In this document: positions 44,863 to 54,600 of the stretch, piece after piece
Position numbering within the stretch: position 1 is the first letter of the stretch
Layout: every line of letters begins with the position of its first letter
Assembly (NCBI RefSeq): GCF_018156225.1
Contig: NZ_JAGTAR010000008.1
Coordinates: 62,001 to 126,000, forward strand
Direction: 5' to 3'
Length of the DNA stretch: 64,000 nucleotides
DNA from: Carboxylicivirga sediminis
GTDB lineage: Bacteria; Bacteroidota; Bacteroidia; Bacteroidales; Marinilabiliaceae
The notes under the pieces: generated by a model
The model's input: only the letters and a program-made list of their open reading frames with translations
Databases searched by the model: none
What the model was told of the DNA's origin: nothing
Made by a program: the position numbers and the translations under genes

Positions 44863-45483
44863 TTAGCAGCCACCTGCCACACGCTTCTTCTTCGCTCTCT
44901 TTTTGATGGTTGGCTTTGGTGCTGATGGTGCATCTTCAGCAGCTGCGTTTAGGTTGCCGCCACCGAGTGCTGCACTGGCACCTTTCCTGAAATCATATCT
45001 TGCAAACTCATCATCAGGACTGGTTGATGCTGGTGCTGATGGGTTCATAATGGTTTCGGCATAATGATTTAATCCGCCTTGCATCACGTAGTTATTAATA
45101 TATCCAAGCTGGCGGGTAATCATCCAGGCTTCGTTAGATGAAGTTGTTCCATTGGAGTAGAATACATTCATTTTCACATCCTGGTTAAGGTAATCTTCGT
45201 TTTCAACTGAAAGAAGATCGGCTAATGGAATATTAATAGCACCCGGCAAATGGAATTTATCGTAGCTGTCTTTATCGCGTACATCGATTAACTGCAACGA
45301 TGGATCTTTCTGAATGAGCATGTCTGCCACTTCATCGGTCGATACAAACTGTATTCCTTCTTTTACTTCGTCCAATAGTTGTGGTGCAGTTAATTTATAT
45401 GGTCTGGTTGTATTTTCAGGCACTGCGGCAATTATAATTCCCAAAGGAATGATTGCCATGGCCAGTTTTAATCGCATATTCAT
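44863..45483 (-). CDS. Rhodanese-like domain protein lacking active-site Cys
   Basis: 206 residues with an N-terminal signal helix (LKLAMAIIPLGIIIAAVPEN), so periplasmic or membrane bound. Rhodanese domain at about 40-150 (IDVRDKDSYDKFHLPGAINIP). In the active-site loop, FYSNGTTSSNEAW, Ser stands where catalytic Cys is expected. The C terminus is a Ala/Pro then Lys/Arg-rich tail (KKRAKKKRVAGGC) ending in Cys. Last gene of the psr-type operon; it may bind rather than transfer sulfur, unless the terminal Cys does so. Confidence 0.85.
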   Translation of the reverse strand: MNMRLKLAMAIIPLGIIIAAVPENTTRPYKLTAPQLLDEVKEGIQFVSTDEVADMLIQKDPSLQLIDVRDKDSYDKFHLPGAINIPLADLLSVENEDYLNQDVKMNVFYSNGTTSSNEAWMITRQLGYINNYVMQGGLNHYAETIMNPSAPASTSPDDEFARYDFRKGASAALGGGNLNAAAEDAPSAPKPTIKKRAKKKRVAGGC

Positions 45484-45533
45484 CTCTCTAAATTTTAAAT
45501 GATTAGCATTTAATCAAATTTGTTACAGTACAA

Positions 45534-46124
45534 TTAGTACTCTTCCCTTGGAAACTTTCGCTCAGCCCATTCGCCAATAAAGAACATCCCAAAGGCAGCC
45601 AAAATAAGAATGAGGCCAAAAGCACCACGTGATAATCCAAGCAGGTTATTAATGGTAGGTGTTCCCATGTTTTCGGCGTAGAATAGTTCTTCCCATAAGG
45701 GGAATCCTTCGGTGAAGATAACCACACCAATCACCAAACCCCCAATAAATGTTAAGGCATCCAGTTTACCGATTGATAAGGCACAGAAGGCTGTTCCCGG
45801 ACAGAAGCCACCCAAAATAAATCCGGCGCCCATAATGGCACCACCTACAATGGCAGACCATAGGAAGGTAGGATTGATGTATATTAAGCTTAAGTCAATC
45901 CAGCCAAACAGGCTGAAGAATAATAAACCAAGCATTGCTACAATGGCAGCAGTGAAAAATACCTTGAGTACGGTAGTGTCATAACCATAAAACATGCCAG
46001 CTAACTTACGTGATGATGAAAAGCCGCTGCGCTCAAGTACAAATCCAAACGCAATGCCAATGATGAAGGCCATCAGCAAATTGGTATTCTCTGAAATATA
46101 TTCGTATACAATTAAAGGTCCCAT
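45534..46124 (-). CDS. YeeE/YedE half-transporter B (sulfur transport)
   Basis: 196 residues with about five to six membrane helices and the motif GGFCPGTAFCALS, which carries the conserved Cys of the YeeE/YedE family (thiosulfate uptake in TsuA). Pairs with the half-size protein encoded 13 bases upstream; together they correspond to one full-length transporter. Follows psrABC-like genes, so it likely moves thiosulfate or a related sulfur species. Confidence 0.85.
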   Translation of the reverse strand: MGPLIVYEYISENTNLLMAFIIGIAFGFVLERSGFSSSRKLAGMFYGYDTTVLKVFFTAAIVAMLGLLFFSLFGWIDLSLIYINPTFLWSAIVGGAIMGAGFILGGFCPGTAFCALSIGKLDALTFIGGLVIGVVIFTEGFPLWEELFYAENMGTPTINNLLGLSRGAFGLILILAAFGMFFIGEWAERKFPREEY

Positions 46125-46137
46125 ATCTGTATTTTTA

Positions 46138-46662
46138 TTAAATCCATAATTTACGTGCGAAATAAGCTAATGCAAAGGCAGTTCCGAAAATAAATGCCAT
46201 GGTAATAAATCCGCCCAGGGATAATACCGCCATACCACTTAAAGCCGAGCCACTGGTGCAACCGCGGCCCAACTGAGAACCGAACCCAAACAGTATACCT
46301 CCAAGAGCAGCAAATATTAAACGTGTTTTGCTGGTAATTTTGGGGCTATGTTCCACTTTAAACTTCAAACGGCCAGCAATGGCACCCGAAACAAATCCGC
46401 CTACTAAAACTCCTAACATCTCCCAAACCAACCAATCTTTTAGAGGACCTCCGCTATGTGACTCTTTGTAATTGGTATAAAAATCGCTTGCCTCTGCGTG
46501 TGCGGGTGCAACTGTTTCAACACCAGCAACCACTGCACTTTTTACAGCACCACTCGCTCCTAATCCTCTGCCCGAGAAATAAAAGGCAGTCAGTAACACA
46601 AGTCCTAATAGTACACCTCCCATATATGGGTTCATGTACTTTTTGCTTTGTTCTTTATTCAT
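46138..46662 (-). CDS. YeeE/YedE half-transporter A (sulfur transport)
   Basis: 174 residues, about four membrane helices. Conserved Cys in GRGCTSGSALSGMAVLSLGG. It is the N-terminal half of a split YeeE/YedE transporter; a hydrophilic insert (about 50-70) faces outward. Encoded between the NrfD-like subunit gene and its partner half. Confidence 0.85.
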   Translation of the reverse strand: MNKEQSKKYMNPYMGGVLLGLVLLTAFYFSGRGLGASGAVKSAVVAGVETVAPAHAEASDFYTNYKESHSGGPLKDWLVWEMLGVLVGGFVSGAIAGRLKFKVEHSPKITSKTRLIFAALGGILFGFGSQLGRGCTSGSALSGMAVLSLGGFITMAFIFGTAFALAYFARKLWI

Positions 46663-46697
46663 TTATATGCGTTTATATTATTGATCACTATAATGTT

Positions 46698-47639
46698 TTA
46701 ATACAACCATCGGCTCATTTGACCTGCATAGGCCATGATGAAACGAAATAACAGACCGCCGAAGAGTACCAGGACAGGAGCCACCATATAGGGTATCTTT
46801 TTATGGCGCATCTCCAGTATCTCTAATGCGGCTGGTATAACTAAGCCCATTCCAACCACAAGTACCCAGAATGGTGCAGTAAACTGACCGCCGAGGAACA
46901 TGGCTGATGCATCAATTTGCACCTGCGAGCTGGCCCTGAATCCCATAAACATGTGAATGATAAGAAATAATTCAATGGCAATGAGCAATAAGTCAATCTT
47001 AGCAAAAGTGTGACGTTCCACTTTTGATTTGGACAGAATGATAATGGCTGCCGCACCAGTTGACATACCCGACACCAAAAACAGTGGGCCTAATATGGAG
47101 GTGTTCCATAGTGGACGGGCATTAAAAGCAGATAGTAGAATTCCCGTATAGATACCAAGTATAACTGAAAGAATCATTATTGCCCATGCTATTGGGGTTT
47201 TGTATTCTTCAAGCACTTTTATGGCATCTTTAACTATATCAAATTTCCAGTCCCATTTCGGGAATAATGATTTAATATTAAAAGCAGCCCATATTGCTGA
47301 TAAAGGCATGATGGCCATTAATGTCCAGGCACCCCAACTCATAGGTGATTCTATTTTAAAAGCTGTATAAAGTCGCCAGAAATAGAGTTTGTGCTTTAAA
47401 TCCAGCAGCAGAAATAATAAGCCTAAACCAATAAGTAATGGGGTGAATATTGGAGCCAGCTTAACTGCTGTAGGGTATTCCTCGCTTTTTCCTTTAATAT
47501 AAAAGTAACTCGCAAAAAATAGTATTCCGGCTGCTAAACCACCTAAAAATAAGTAGGCAGGTATGTGCCATTCCCATATTTGTAATTGCGGATCGATATG
47601 TGGATTCATGCGTCCGCTAACTATTAATTCTTCTCTCAT
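46698..47639 (-). CDS. NrfD/PsrC-type membrane quinone subunit
   Basis: 313 residues with eight to nine membrane helices (LFLGGLAAGILFFASYF and onward). NrfD/PsrC proteins take electrons from menaquinol and pass them to the ferredoxin subunit. Directly follows the ferredoxin gene (18-base gap), giving the A-B-C order of polysulfide/thiosulfate reductases. Confidence 0.92.
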   Translation of the reverse strand: MREELIVSGRMNPHIDPQLQIWEWHIPAYLFLGGLAAGILFFASYFYIKGKSEEYPTAVKLAPIFTPLLIGLGLLFLLLDLKHKLYFWRLYTAFKIESPMSWGAWTLMAIMPLSAIWAAFNIKSLFPKWDWKFDIVKDAIKVLEEYKTPIAWAIMILSVILGIYTGILLSAFNARPLWNTSILGPLFLVSGMSTGAAAIIILSKSKVERHTFAKIDLLLIAIELFLIIHMFMGFRASSQVQIDASAMFLGGQFTAPFWVLVVGMGLVIPAALEILEMRHKKIPYMVAPVLVLFGGLLFRFIMAYAGQMSRWLY

Positions 47640-47657
47640 TTTGTTCTTTTGAATGAT

Positions 47658-48191
47658 TTATATCAAAAAGTATAATTGAGGATTCGTTCCTGCTTCGGGT
47701 ATAAGCGTTTTATACTTACGCTTTTTAATTACCCGGCTCACATCTGAATTCGGATCGTCTAAATCTCCGAAATACATGCATTTTGTTGGACATACCGCCA
47801 CACATGCGGGTTGCTGTCCTTTTTTAACCCTATGCAGACAGAAGGTGCATTTATCAACGTATCCCTCGGGGTGGGTGTAACGTGCATCATAGGGGCATGA
47901 AGCAATACAAGCTCCACAGCCAATGCATTTGTTTTTGGTAACCATTACAGTTCCGCCATCACTATAGTGGCTGGCACCTGTTGGGCAACACCTTACGCAG
48001 GGCGAATTTTCGCAGTGGTTGCATCGTTCTGAGCGATGTTCCAGTTCCAGTTGTGGATAAGTTCCGTCTGTTACTTCCACAATCCAGTCGCGGCAGTATC
48101 CGATAGGAACATTATTTTCTGTCTGACAAGCTACCACACAGTCACTGCAGCCCACACATTTTTTCGTATCTACGGCCATTGCATATCTCAT
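47658..48191 (-). CDS. Four-cluster ferredoxin subunit (PsrB/PhsB type)
   Basis: 177 residues with sixteen-Cys pattern: CVGCSDCVVAC, CNHCENSPCVRCCPTGAS, CIGCGACIASCPYDAR and CTFCLHRVKKGQQPAC. It relays electrons from the NrfD-like membrane subunit to the molybdopterin subunit. 12 bases after the catalytic gene. Confidence 0.95.
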   Translation of the reverse strand: MRYAMAVDTKKCVGCSDCVVACQTENNVPIGYCRDWIVEVTDGTYPQLELEHRSERCNHCENSPCVRCCPTGASHYSDGGTVMVTKNKCIGCGACIASCPYDARYTHPEGYVDKCTFCLHRVKKGQQPACVAVCPTKCMYFGDLDDPNSDVSRVIKKRKYKTLIPEAGTNPQLYFLI

Positions 48192-48203
48192 AGCTGTCTC
48201 TCC

Positions 48204-50438
48204 TTATGCTTTATTAAATCTAAATGTGATAAAATTACCTCTCATACCTGTGCCACCCATAATAGGGTCCATCATAACATTAGTGATTAACTCTGAGTCA
48301 CTTGCGCCACGACCAAAAGCACGACTCAGTTTTTTGTTGGCATGTCCAAATCCATGCACCATATATACCGAGTCCCAACGAATACGCTCTGTAACTCTCA
48401 CTTTAATCGGGAATGTAGAAACCACGTTGTCCTGGTTTTGAAGGTAAACTTCTTGGCCATTTTTAAGTCCCCATTCTTTCGCAACTTTAGGATTTACCCA
48501 TACTGTGTTTTCATCCATCAAATCCGTCAGATTAGGGTTGTTGGCTGTACGCGAGAATGTGTGCATCGGTGCTCTTCCGTAAATTAATCGGTAGTAGCCT
48601 GCAGGAGGTTCAGGGTGAGCTGTGTATTTGGGCATAGGATCAAAGCCATACTCTTCAAGTGATGTGGAGTACAATTCAATTTTTCCGGTATTGGTATTGA
48701 ACTCAATCTCTTCACCATCTTTATAATACAAGTCATCGTAGGCACGTGGCAGTTTTTTTACACCTATTCGCTGCATTTCTTCCAGCGATGAATCGACTTT
48801 TTTCAATTGGTAGTCCAATTCTTCTTCGATTGAATCAAACGGGAAGTATTCGCCTTTCCCCAGTCGTTCAGCCAGATTCTTGGCCATCCACCAGGCTGGT
48901 TTCGAATCGTATTTTGGCTTCATAGCCGGCATACGCAATGATATGGTTGGTTCGCGATGTTGCGTAACCCTCAGTGAATCATAACGCTCAAGATATGTAC
49001 ATTCAGGTAAAACCACATCAGCATATCCAGTGATTTCCATTGGCATAGTATCTACCACTACCATTAGGTCCAATGCATTAATGGCTTCCATAGTTTTGGG
49101 GCGATTGGGTAGTGTCTCAATCAGATTAGTTCCGTTAACAATCCAGGCCTTAATGCTGCAATCCATTGTTGCAGAAGGAATGGTGGCATCACATACACCG
49201 TTCGCCAATGCCAAATCAGCCAATTCATATTTACCACCCATGGCATCACGCCATGTTCTGCGTGGTTTTGGATAAGGCGGGTGAGGCACTCCTGGTACTT
49301 TGGCTTTATCAGGAATGTAGAAGCCACCTCGGCGCCCCCAAGAACCTAATAATGCATTTAGAATAGCTACAGCTCTTAAACGTTGCGTGTCATCACCATA
49401 CCAGGTGACGTGACGTCCCGGGTGAACAATCGTAGCTGGTGAAGCATAAGACATTTCACGGGCTGTTTCACGAATCACTTGCGGTTTAATAGTGGTTATT
49501 CCATAGGCCCATTCAGGTGTCATGTGTTTCACATGTTCTTTCAACTGCTCAAAGCCAAATGTATATTGTTCAACGTATTTCTTGTCGTATCGTTCTTCAT
49601 AAATCAAAACGTGAATCCAGGCCATCAACAATGCCAAATCGGTACTGGGTTTAATAGGTAACCAGTATTTGGATTTACTTGCAGCTGTAGAAAAGCGAGG
49701 ATCAACCGTGATAATTGTAGCACCTTTATCAATCGCATCTGACATCTCCTGAACGTGCCCATTGTGCATGTTTTCACCAATGTGCGAGCCAATTAATACC
49801 ATGCATTTACTATCACGAATGTCAGTTGGTTCTGGCGAGCTTAAACCTTCACCAAAGGTGGCAATAAAACCAACTTCACGTGGACCACGGCATTGTGCAT
49901 ATGATGGTGCGGTAATATTTTGAGAACCGAGTGATTTTAATAAATTACCGAAATAGGTTCCTCCGGAGCCGTGAGTGAATAAGGCAAGACATTCCGGGCC
50001 ATGCTCTTCAATCACTTTTTCAATCTTTTTTTGAATAAAGTCAAATGCTTCGTCCCAGCTTGCTTCTTTAAAAGTTTGTTTACCATCGGCACCTTTCACC
50101 CTTATTAATGGCGTTTTAAGTCGATCTTCGTCATAGTACATGCCAACTCCGCCAGTTCCTCTTGGACAGAAGCGACCATTGCTATTTGGATCATCATCGT
50201 TACCAATTATTTTCTGAATCTGACCTGCGTCATTCTTGTAGGTCCACCCAGCGCATTTCCAAAAGCACACTTCGCAATAAGTTGGTGTTCTAACCAAATC
50301 ATGCGGCATCCGCCAGGGGCCTTTTGGATTTTCCGGGATGACTATTTGATTTTGAGCCATTAAATATCTTGTGCCAGCAACGAGTCCTGCAGCTCCAAGT
50401 GCCGAAATCTTAATGAAATCTCTTCTGTTCTTACCCAT
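48204..50438 (-). CDS. Molybdopterin oxidoreductase, polysulfide/thiosulfate reductase type
   Basis: 744 residues with Tat signal RRDFIKISALGAAG. N-terminal 4Fe-4S motif YCEVCFWKCAGW with FCPRGTGG, then the Mo-bisMGD domains; a Cys in SYAQCRGPREVGF is the likely Mo ligand, as in PsrA/PhsA. C-terminal dinucleotide-binding domain is complete. With ferredoxin and NrfD subunits it should reduce a sulfur compound in the periplasm. The CEVCFWKC form differs from classical PsrA (CEMC), so thiosulfate, polysulfide, tetrathionate or sulfur are all possible; arsenate seems unlikely. Confidence 0.88.
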   Translation of the reverse strand: MGKNRRDFIKISALGAAGLVAGTRYLMAQNQIVIPENPKGPWRMPHDLVRTPTYCEVCFWKCAGWTYKNDAGQIQKIIGNDDDPNSNGRFCPRGTGGVGMYYDEDRLKTPLIRVKGADGKQTFKEASWDEAFDFIQKKIEKVIEEHGPECLALFTHGSGGTYFGNLLKSLGSQNITAPSYAQCRGPREVGFIATFGEGLSSPEPTDIRDSKCMVLIGSHIGENMHNGHVQEMSDAIDKGATIITVDPRFSTAASKSKYWLPIKPSTDLALLMAWIHVLIYEERYDKKYVEQYTFGFEQLKEHVKHMTPEWAYGITTIKPQVIRETAREMSYASPATIVHPGRHVTWYGDDTQRLRAVAILNALLGSWGRRGGFYIPDKAKVPGVPHPPYPKPRRTWRDAMGGKYELADLALANGVCDATIPSATMDCSIKAWIVNGTNLIETLPNRPKTMEAINALDLMVVVDTMPMEITGYADVVLPECTYLERYDSLRVTQHREPTISLRMPAMKPKYDSKPAWWMAKNLAERLGKGEYFPFDSIEEELDYQLKKVDSSLEEMQRIGVKKLPRAYDDLYYKDGEEIEFNTNTGKIELYSTSLEEYGFDPMPKYTAHPEPPAGYYRLIYGRAPMHTFSRTANNPNLTDLMDENTVWVNPKVAKEWGLKNGQEVYLQNQDNVVSTFPIKVRVTERIRWDSVYMVHGFGHANKKLSRAFGRGASDSELITNVMMDPIMGGTGMRGNFITFRFNKA

Positions 50439-50467
50439 TGGCTTGTTGAATTAGAATGTTGTATGGG

Positions 50468-50475
50468 CAAAACTA
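50468..50475 (-). promoter_or_regulatory. -7 box before the sulfur reductase operon
   Basis: Minus-strand TAGTTTTG, a perfect TAnnTTTG, 30 bases before the catalytic-subunit start. No -33 TTG at the usual place, suggesting dependence on an activator. Confidence 0.5.
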
Positions 50476-50496
50476 ATAAAATATATAGATAACTAG

Positions 50497-50539
50497 ATGT
50501 GTGGATTGATGAATAATTACATGTATGGATTAATCAATA
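50497..50539. repeat. Direct repeat upstream of the sulfur reductase promoter
   Basis: ATGTGTGGATTGATGAATA (50497-50515) and ATGTATGGATTAATCAATA (50521-50539) match at 16 of 19 positions with a 24-bp period, starting about 20 bases upstream of the -7 box. A tandem activator site is plausible. The rest of 50540-50873 holds no gene; only a chance 12-codon ATG frame was seen. Confidence 0.5.
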
Positions 50540-50873
50540 TTTAGACTTAATATACATAAGGAATGTAGAGCACAAGTCCACAGGAGTTATGGAAAGTAAG
50601 CAGATATAAGGATGTAATAGTATTTAAAATTCGTAAGTTAAAGAAGTGCGTAGAATAAGTAATATTCATTTCAATACTAATACTAAGTTTGTATTCTGTA
50701 TGTGTGCGGAAGGGTATCTTACATTAACAAGAATATAAGAGGTCTTCTAAAAAACATTGGGAGGTTTAATTAAAAATGAATAGTAAGCTACTTACCAATA
50801 GCTTATCAATGGATTAAATAGATGTAACTAATCATTATACTTGAAAATTCAACAGTCATTCGGTCAAAGCATA

Positions 50874-51056
50874 CTAGTTGTGTTTTGATTCCTGCTTTTC
50901 CAGAAATGCCTCAATGGAGTTAATGCACCTACCGCAATTAGTGCCTGCTCCGGTTTTATTTTGAATGATTTCAAGCGTGGCCATATCGACATTATTTATT
51001 GTATCGATAAGCTCTTTCTCTCTTACCCCATTGCAAAGACATATTAATTTGCTCAT
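50874..51056 (-). CDS. BFD-like 2Fe-2S domain protein
   Basis: 60 residues from the ATG at 51056 (MSKLICLCNGV); an in-frame ATG at 51074 adds six residues. CxC (LICLC) and CxxC (GTNCGRC) spaced as in bacterioferritin-associated ferredoxin. Such small proteins mobilise iron or serve as electron carriers. It is alone between the sulfur reductase operon and the susC leader; a link to either is not shown. Confidence 0.85.
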   Translation of the reverse strand: MSKLICLCNGVREKELIDTINNVDMATLEIIQNKTGAGTNCGRCINSIEAFLEKQESKHN

Positions 51057-51171
51057 AGTATTTAATTTTAGCACGCGAAAATATAGCTTTTTGGTGTTTT
51101 TTTTAATGATTACACCTAAATTAAAGGGGTTAAAAGGGGATTAATAAAAATTAACAAAAATTCATAAAAAT

Positions 51172-51202
51172 TTTGCTTTTAAAAATCTAAAAAGTATATT
51201 TG
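51172..51202 (+). promoter_or_regulatory. Promoter P1 of the first susC operon (tail end)
   Basis: TTTG (51172-51175), 19 bases, TATATTTG (51195-51202). Perfect match to the Bacteroidota consensus, about 400 bases upstream of susC. Confidence 0.6.
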
Positions 51203-51284
51203 ACTAGCTCTTTGATTTAGAGGAATTAATGAAAAGTGATTAAAAACATTAGTGAAATTACAAATAGAAATAAAAAGAAATGAA

Positions 51285-51315
51285 TTTGTGATAAATTAAT
51301 ATTTTTGTACTTTTG
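51285..51315 (+). promoter_or_regulatory. Promoter P2 of the first susC operon
   Basis: TTTG (51285-51288), 19 bases, TACTTTTG (51308-51315). Perfect consensus; start point near 51322, giving a leader of about 290 bases before the susC start. Confidence 0.8.
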
Positions 51316-51319
51316 TAGC

Positions 51320-51338
51320 GTCAATTTCGCCAGTTGAC
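51320..51338. repeat. Inverted repeat 1 with centre TTCGCCAG
   Basis: GTCAA-TTTCGCCAG-TTGAC at the predicted P2 start point. Shares its centre with the repeat at 51491-51512 although the arms differ. Confidence 0.55.
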
Positions 51339-51414
51339 ACTTTTTAAAAGAATACAACACAATTAAATAAAAGTTTAACCTTTATCGCCATTATTAACTT
51401 TTAAACCTTTAGTC

Positions 51415-51468
51415 ATGAACACTAGAAACCGTATTTTTAAAAAGAACATTCCTATTTATTTTTATTAA
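51415..51468 (+). CDS. Possible 17-residue leader peptide
   Basis: ATG to TAA frame encoding MNTRNRIFKKNIPIYFY in the susC leader. It is preceded by TTATTAACTTTTAAACCTTT, nearly the same context as before the two susC starts at 51609 and 57891, which suggests ribosomes may initiate here. Basic and aromatic composition. Regulatory role is speculative. Confidence 0.35.
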   Translation: MNTRNRIFKKNIPIYFY

Positions 51469-51490
51469 AACTGCACTTTGTTGTTTGTCT

Positions 51491-51512
51491 ATGAATATTC
51501 GCCAGTATTCAT
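51491..51512. repeat. Inverted repeat 2 with centre TTCGCCAG
   Basis: ATGAATA-TTCGCCAG-TATTCAT, a 7-bp perfect stem with an 8-base loop, within the susC leader between the leader ORF and susC. Confidence 0.6.
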
Positions 51513-51608
51513 ATGTAAACGGATTTATTGTGTGGTTAAGTCTATGAATGAATTAGCGTATGTCGCGCTATAATTTTATCACTATTATTAACTTAAACCT
51601 TTTGTTTT

Positions 51609-54600
51609 ATGCGCAGATTAGCATTAATCGCGTCCCTGATATTATTCGTGGGACTGAACGCAATGTTTGCTCAAACAACAACCATTACCGGTCTTGTAAC
51701 CGATAGTGAATCTGGTGAGCCAATGCCAGGCGTGTCAGTTGTTGTTAGAGGAACAACTATTGGTACTGTCACAAATGTTGATGGTAACTATACTTTAAGT
51801 GTACCTGATGATGCAACAAATTTGTTGTTCTCATTTGTTGGTATGAAAACACAAGACGTTGTTATTGGAGGAAGAACCACCATTAATGTGGTACTGGAAT
51901 CTGAAGCAATTGGTGTAGATGAGGTGGTTGTAACTGCCTTGGGGGTTTCCCGCGAAAAGAAGTCCTTAGGTTATGCTTCGCAAAGTGTAAAAGCTGATGA
52001 TTTGACTGCAGCTAATAATACAAATGCAGTATCTGCTTTGGCAGGTAAAGTTGCTGGTGTTCAAATCTCTGGTTCGAATTTTGCTGGTTCGCAAAATGTA
52101 TTAATACGTGGAGCAAGTTCTTTAACAGGTAATAACCAACCGTTATACGTTGTTGATGGAGTACCTTTAGATGCATCGAACTTTAACAGTACTGGTGCAC
52201 AAACTGGAGGTGGTGGTATCGACTATGGTTCAATGAGTAATGACTTGAACCCTGCGGATATTGAAAGTATCAATATTCTTAAAGGTAGTGCTGCAACGGC
52301 TCAGTATGGTAGTCGTGGCCAGAATGGTGTTATCATGATAACAACTAAGACAGGTAAAGCAGGCAAGAAGACTTTTGCAGTTGATGTTAATTCTGGTATT
52401 TCATGGGAAAAAGTTAATGTTATTCCACAACAACAAAAGAAATATGGTGGTGGTCTTGGAGACTTTAGAACTGAAACTATTGATGGAAATGATTATGAAG
52501 TAGTACTTTATCGTATGGATGAAAGTTGGGGTCCAAAATATGATCCTAATCGTGAGGTAATACATTGGTGGGGTGCAGCTGATTATGAAAAAGGGATTAC
52601 AACCACTCCTGAGACAGCACCTTGGGTTTATCCAGAAGAGAATTACGAAGATTATTATGAAACAGGAGTTGCCTACACAAATTCTGTTTCAATCCGCGCT
52701 ACTACTGAGAAGTCAGCTTTGAGATTTGGTTATACTAATGTGAACATGACAGGAACTATGCCAAATTCAAGTCAAGATAAGCATACGTTCAATATTAACG
52801 GAAGTACTGAGTTATGGGATGGTTTTGCTGAGGTAAATGCTAACATGACTTATGTATACACTTATACAAAAGGACGTCCGGAAGGTGGATATGGTGATAA
52901 ATCAGTATCTCAGAAATTTTTCCAGTGGGGACAAACTCAATTAGATATGTCTCGCCTGAGAAATTATAAAAACCCTGATGGCACGCAAAGAACCTGGAAC
53001 AGGAGATCATTCTCTAATGGTACACCTGTATATTCAGACAACCCATATTGGATTGCTTACGAAAGTTATTCAGATGATGATCGTGAGCGTGTTTTCGGAA
53101 CAACTGGTATGAAGTTTCATTTGACTGATTATTTGACTGCTGAAGGTAATGTTTTCCTTGATACTTATGCTTTCAATATTAGAGATAGGATGGCTGTTGG
53201 TTCACAAGCTCAATCATATTTTTACAAAGCAGATCGCCAGCGTACCGAGTTAAACTTAGAAGGTAGACTTAACTTTACAAAGAAGATAAATGATTTCAAT
53301 ATTCTTTCATATGTAGGAGTTAACCGTCGTAAAGAGCATTATCAATCATTGATTGGTGAAACTGATGGTGGTCTTGTTATTCCTGGTCTTTATGATCTAA
53401 ATAACTCAGTAAATACACCTGCTGTACGTGACTATTTGGAAAAGAAAATGGTTAACAGTTGGTTTGCATTTGCAAGTTTTGGTTGGAAGGATATGGTATA
53501 CTTGGATGCTTCTATCCGTCAGGATTTTGATACATCACTACCAACAAATGATAATATTTATACTTATCCATCTGTTTCTTTGAGTTATATTTTATCTGAA
53601 AGCTTGAATTTACCTTGGTTAAACATGGCCAAAATTCGTGCTAATTACGCAGGTGTAGGTAACGGAACTGATCCATACAGAGTTAAGACGCTATTTGAGA
53701 CAGGTCAGCCGTTTAATGGTTCTCCTATTTTTACTCTTCCTGCAACATTGAATAATCCTGAGCTGAAGGCCGAGAGTACTTCGGAGTATGAAATTGGTTT
53801 TGAAGCTTCTGCTTTTAATAACCGTATTTTCGTCGACTTTAGTTATTATAACCGTGCTACCAAAGACCAGATTGTTGCTTTAGAGTTAAGTACAACAACC
53901 GGTTATGGAAGTAAGTACATTAATGCTGGTAAAATTGAAAACTCAGGTGTTGAATTAGTACTTTCAGGAACTCCTTATATTACAAGTGATTTCCGTTGGG
54001 ATATTGATTTTACTTTCGCTAAGAATGATAGTAAGGTACTTGAATTACCTGAAGGCATTGATAAAATACAGTTAGCGAGAGCCCCGTTTGGAGGTGCTTA
54101 TGTTAATGCTTCGCAAGGAGATCCATATCAAATGCTATGGGGATATGACTTCGTATATGACGATGCCGGAAATAAGGTTATTGACGAAGGAACAGGTTTC
54201 TATGCTACATCAGGAGCTCTAACTCCTATTGGTTCTGCTTTGCCAGACTATAATATGGGTATTAGAAACAGCTTCCGTTTCAAAGATTTCGATCTAGCAG
54301 CTTTAATTGACATCCAAAAAGGTGGTAATTATTACTCATTGACTAATATGTGGGCGATGTACTCAGGTATGGATGAGAAAACTGCGGTTGCTACTGCAAA
54401 TGGAAATACTATTCGTGAGGATGGTTTAGTATTAGATGGAGTAATTGCTACTTATGATGATGATGGTAATATTGTATCAACTCGTCCTAATGATGTGCAT
54501 ATTTCGGCACAGGATTATGGCGCGTATCATTATCATGGATTTGGAATGCCAAGTGCTACTAGCTTCTATGATGCAACTTACATTAAATTAAGAGAGGTAA

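Noticed and set aside
48204-50438. Respiratory arsenate reductase, because an Ars operon is nearby
   Set aside because: The length, the CEVCFWKC motif, the NrfD subunit and the sulfur transporters fit sulfur-compound reduction; the Ars-type operon is over 10 kb away with its own control.
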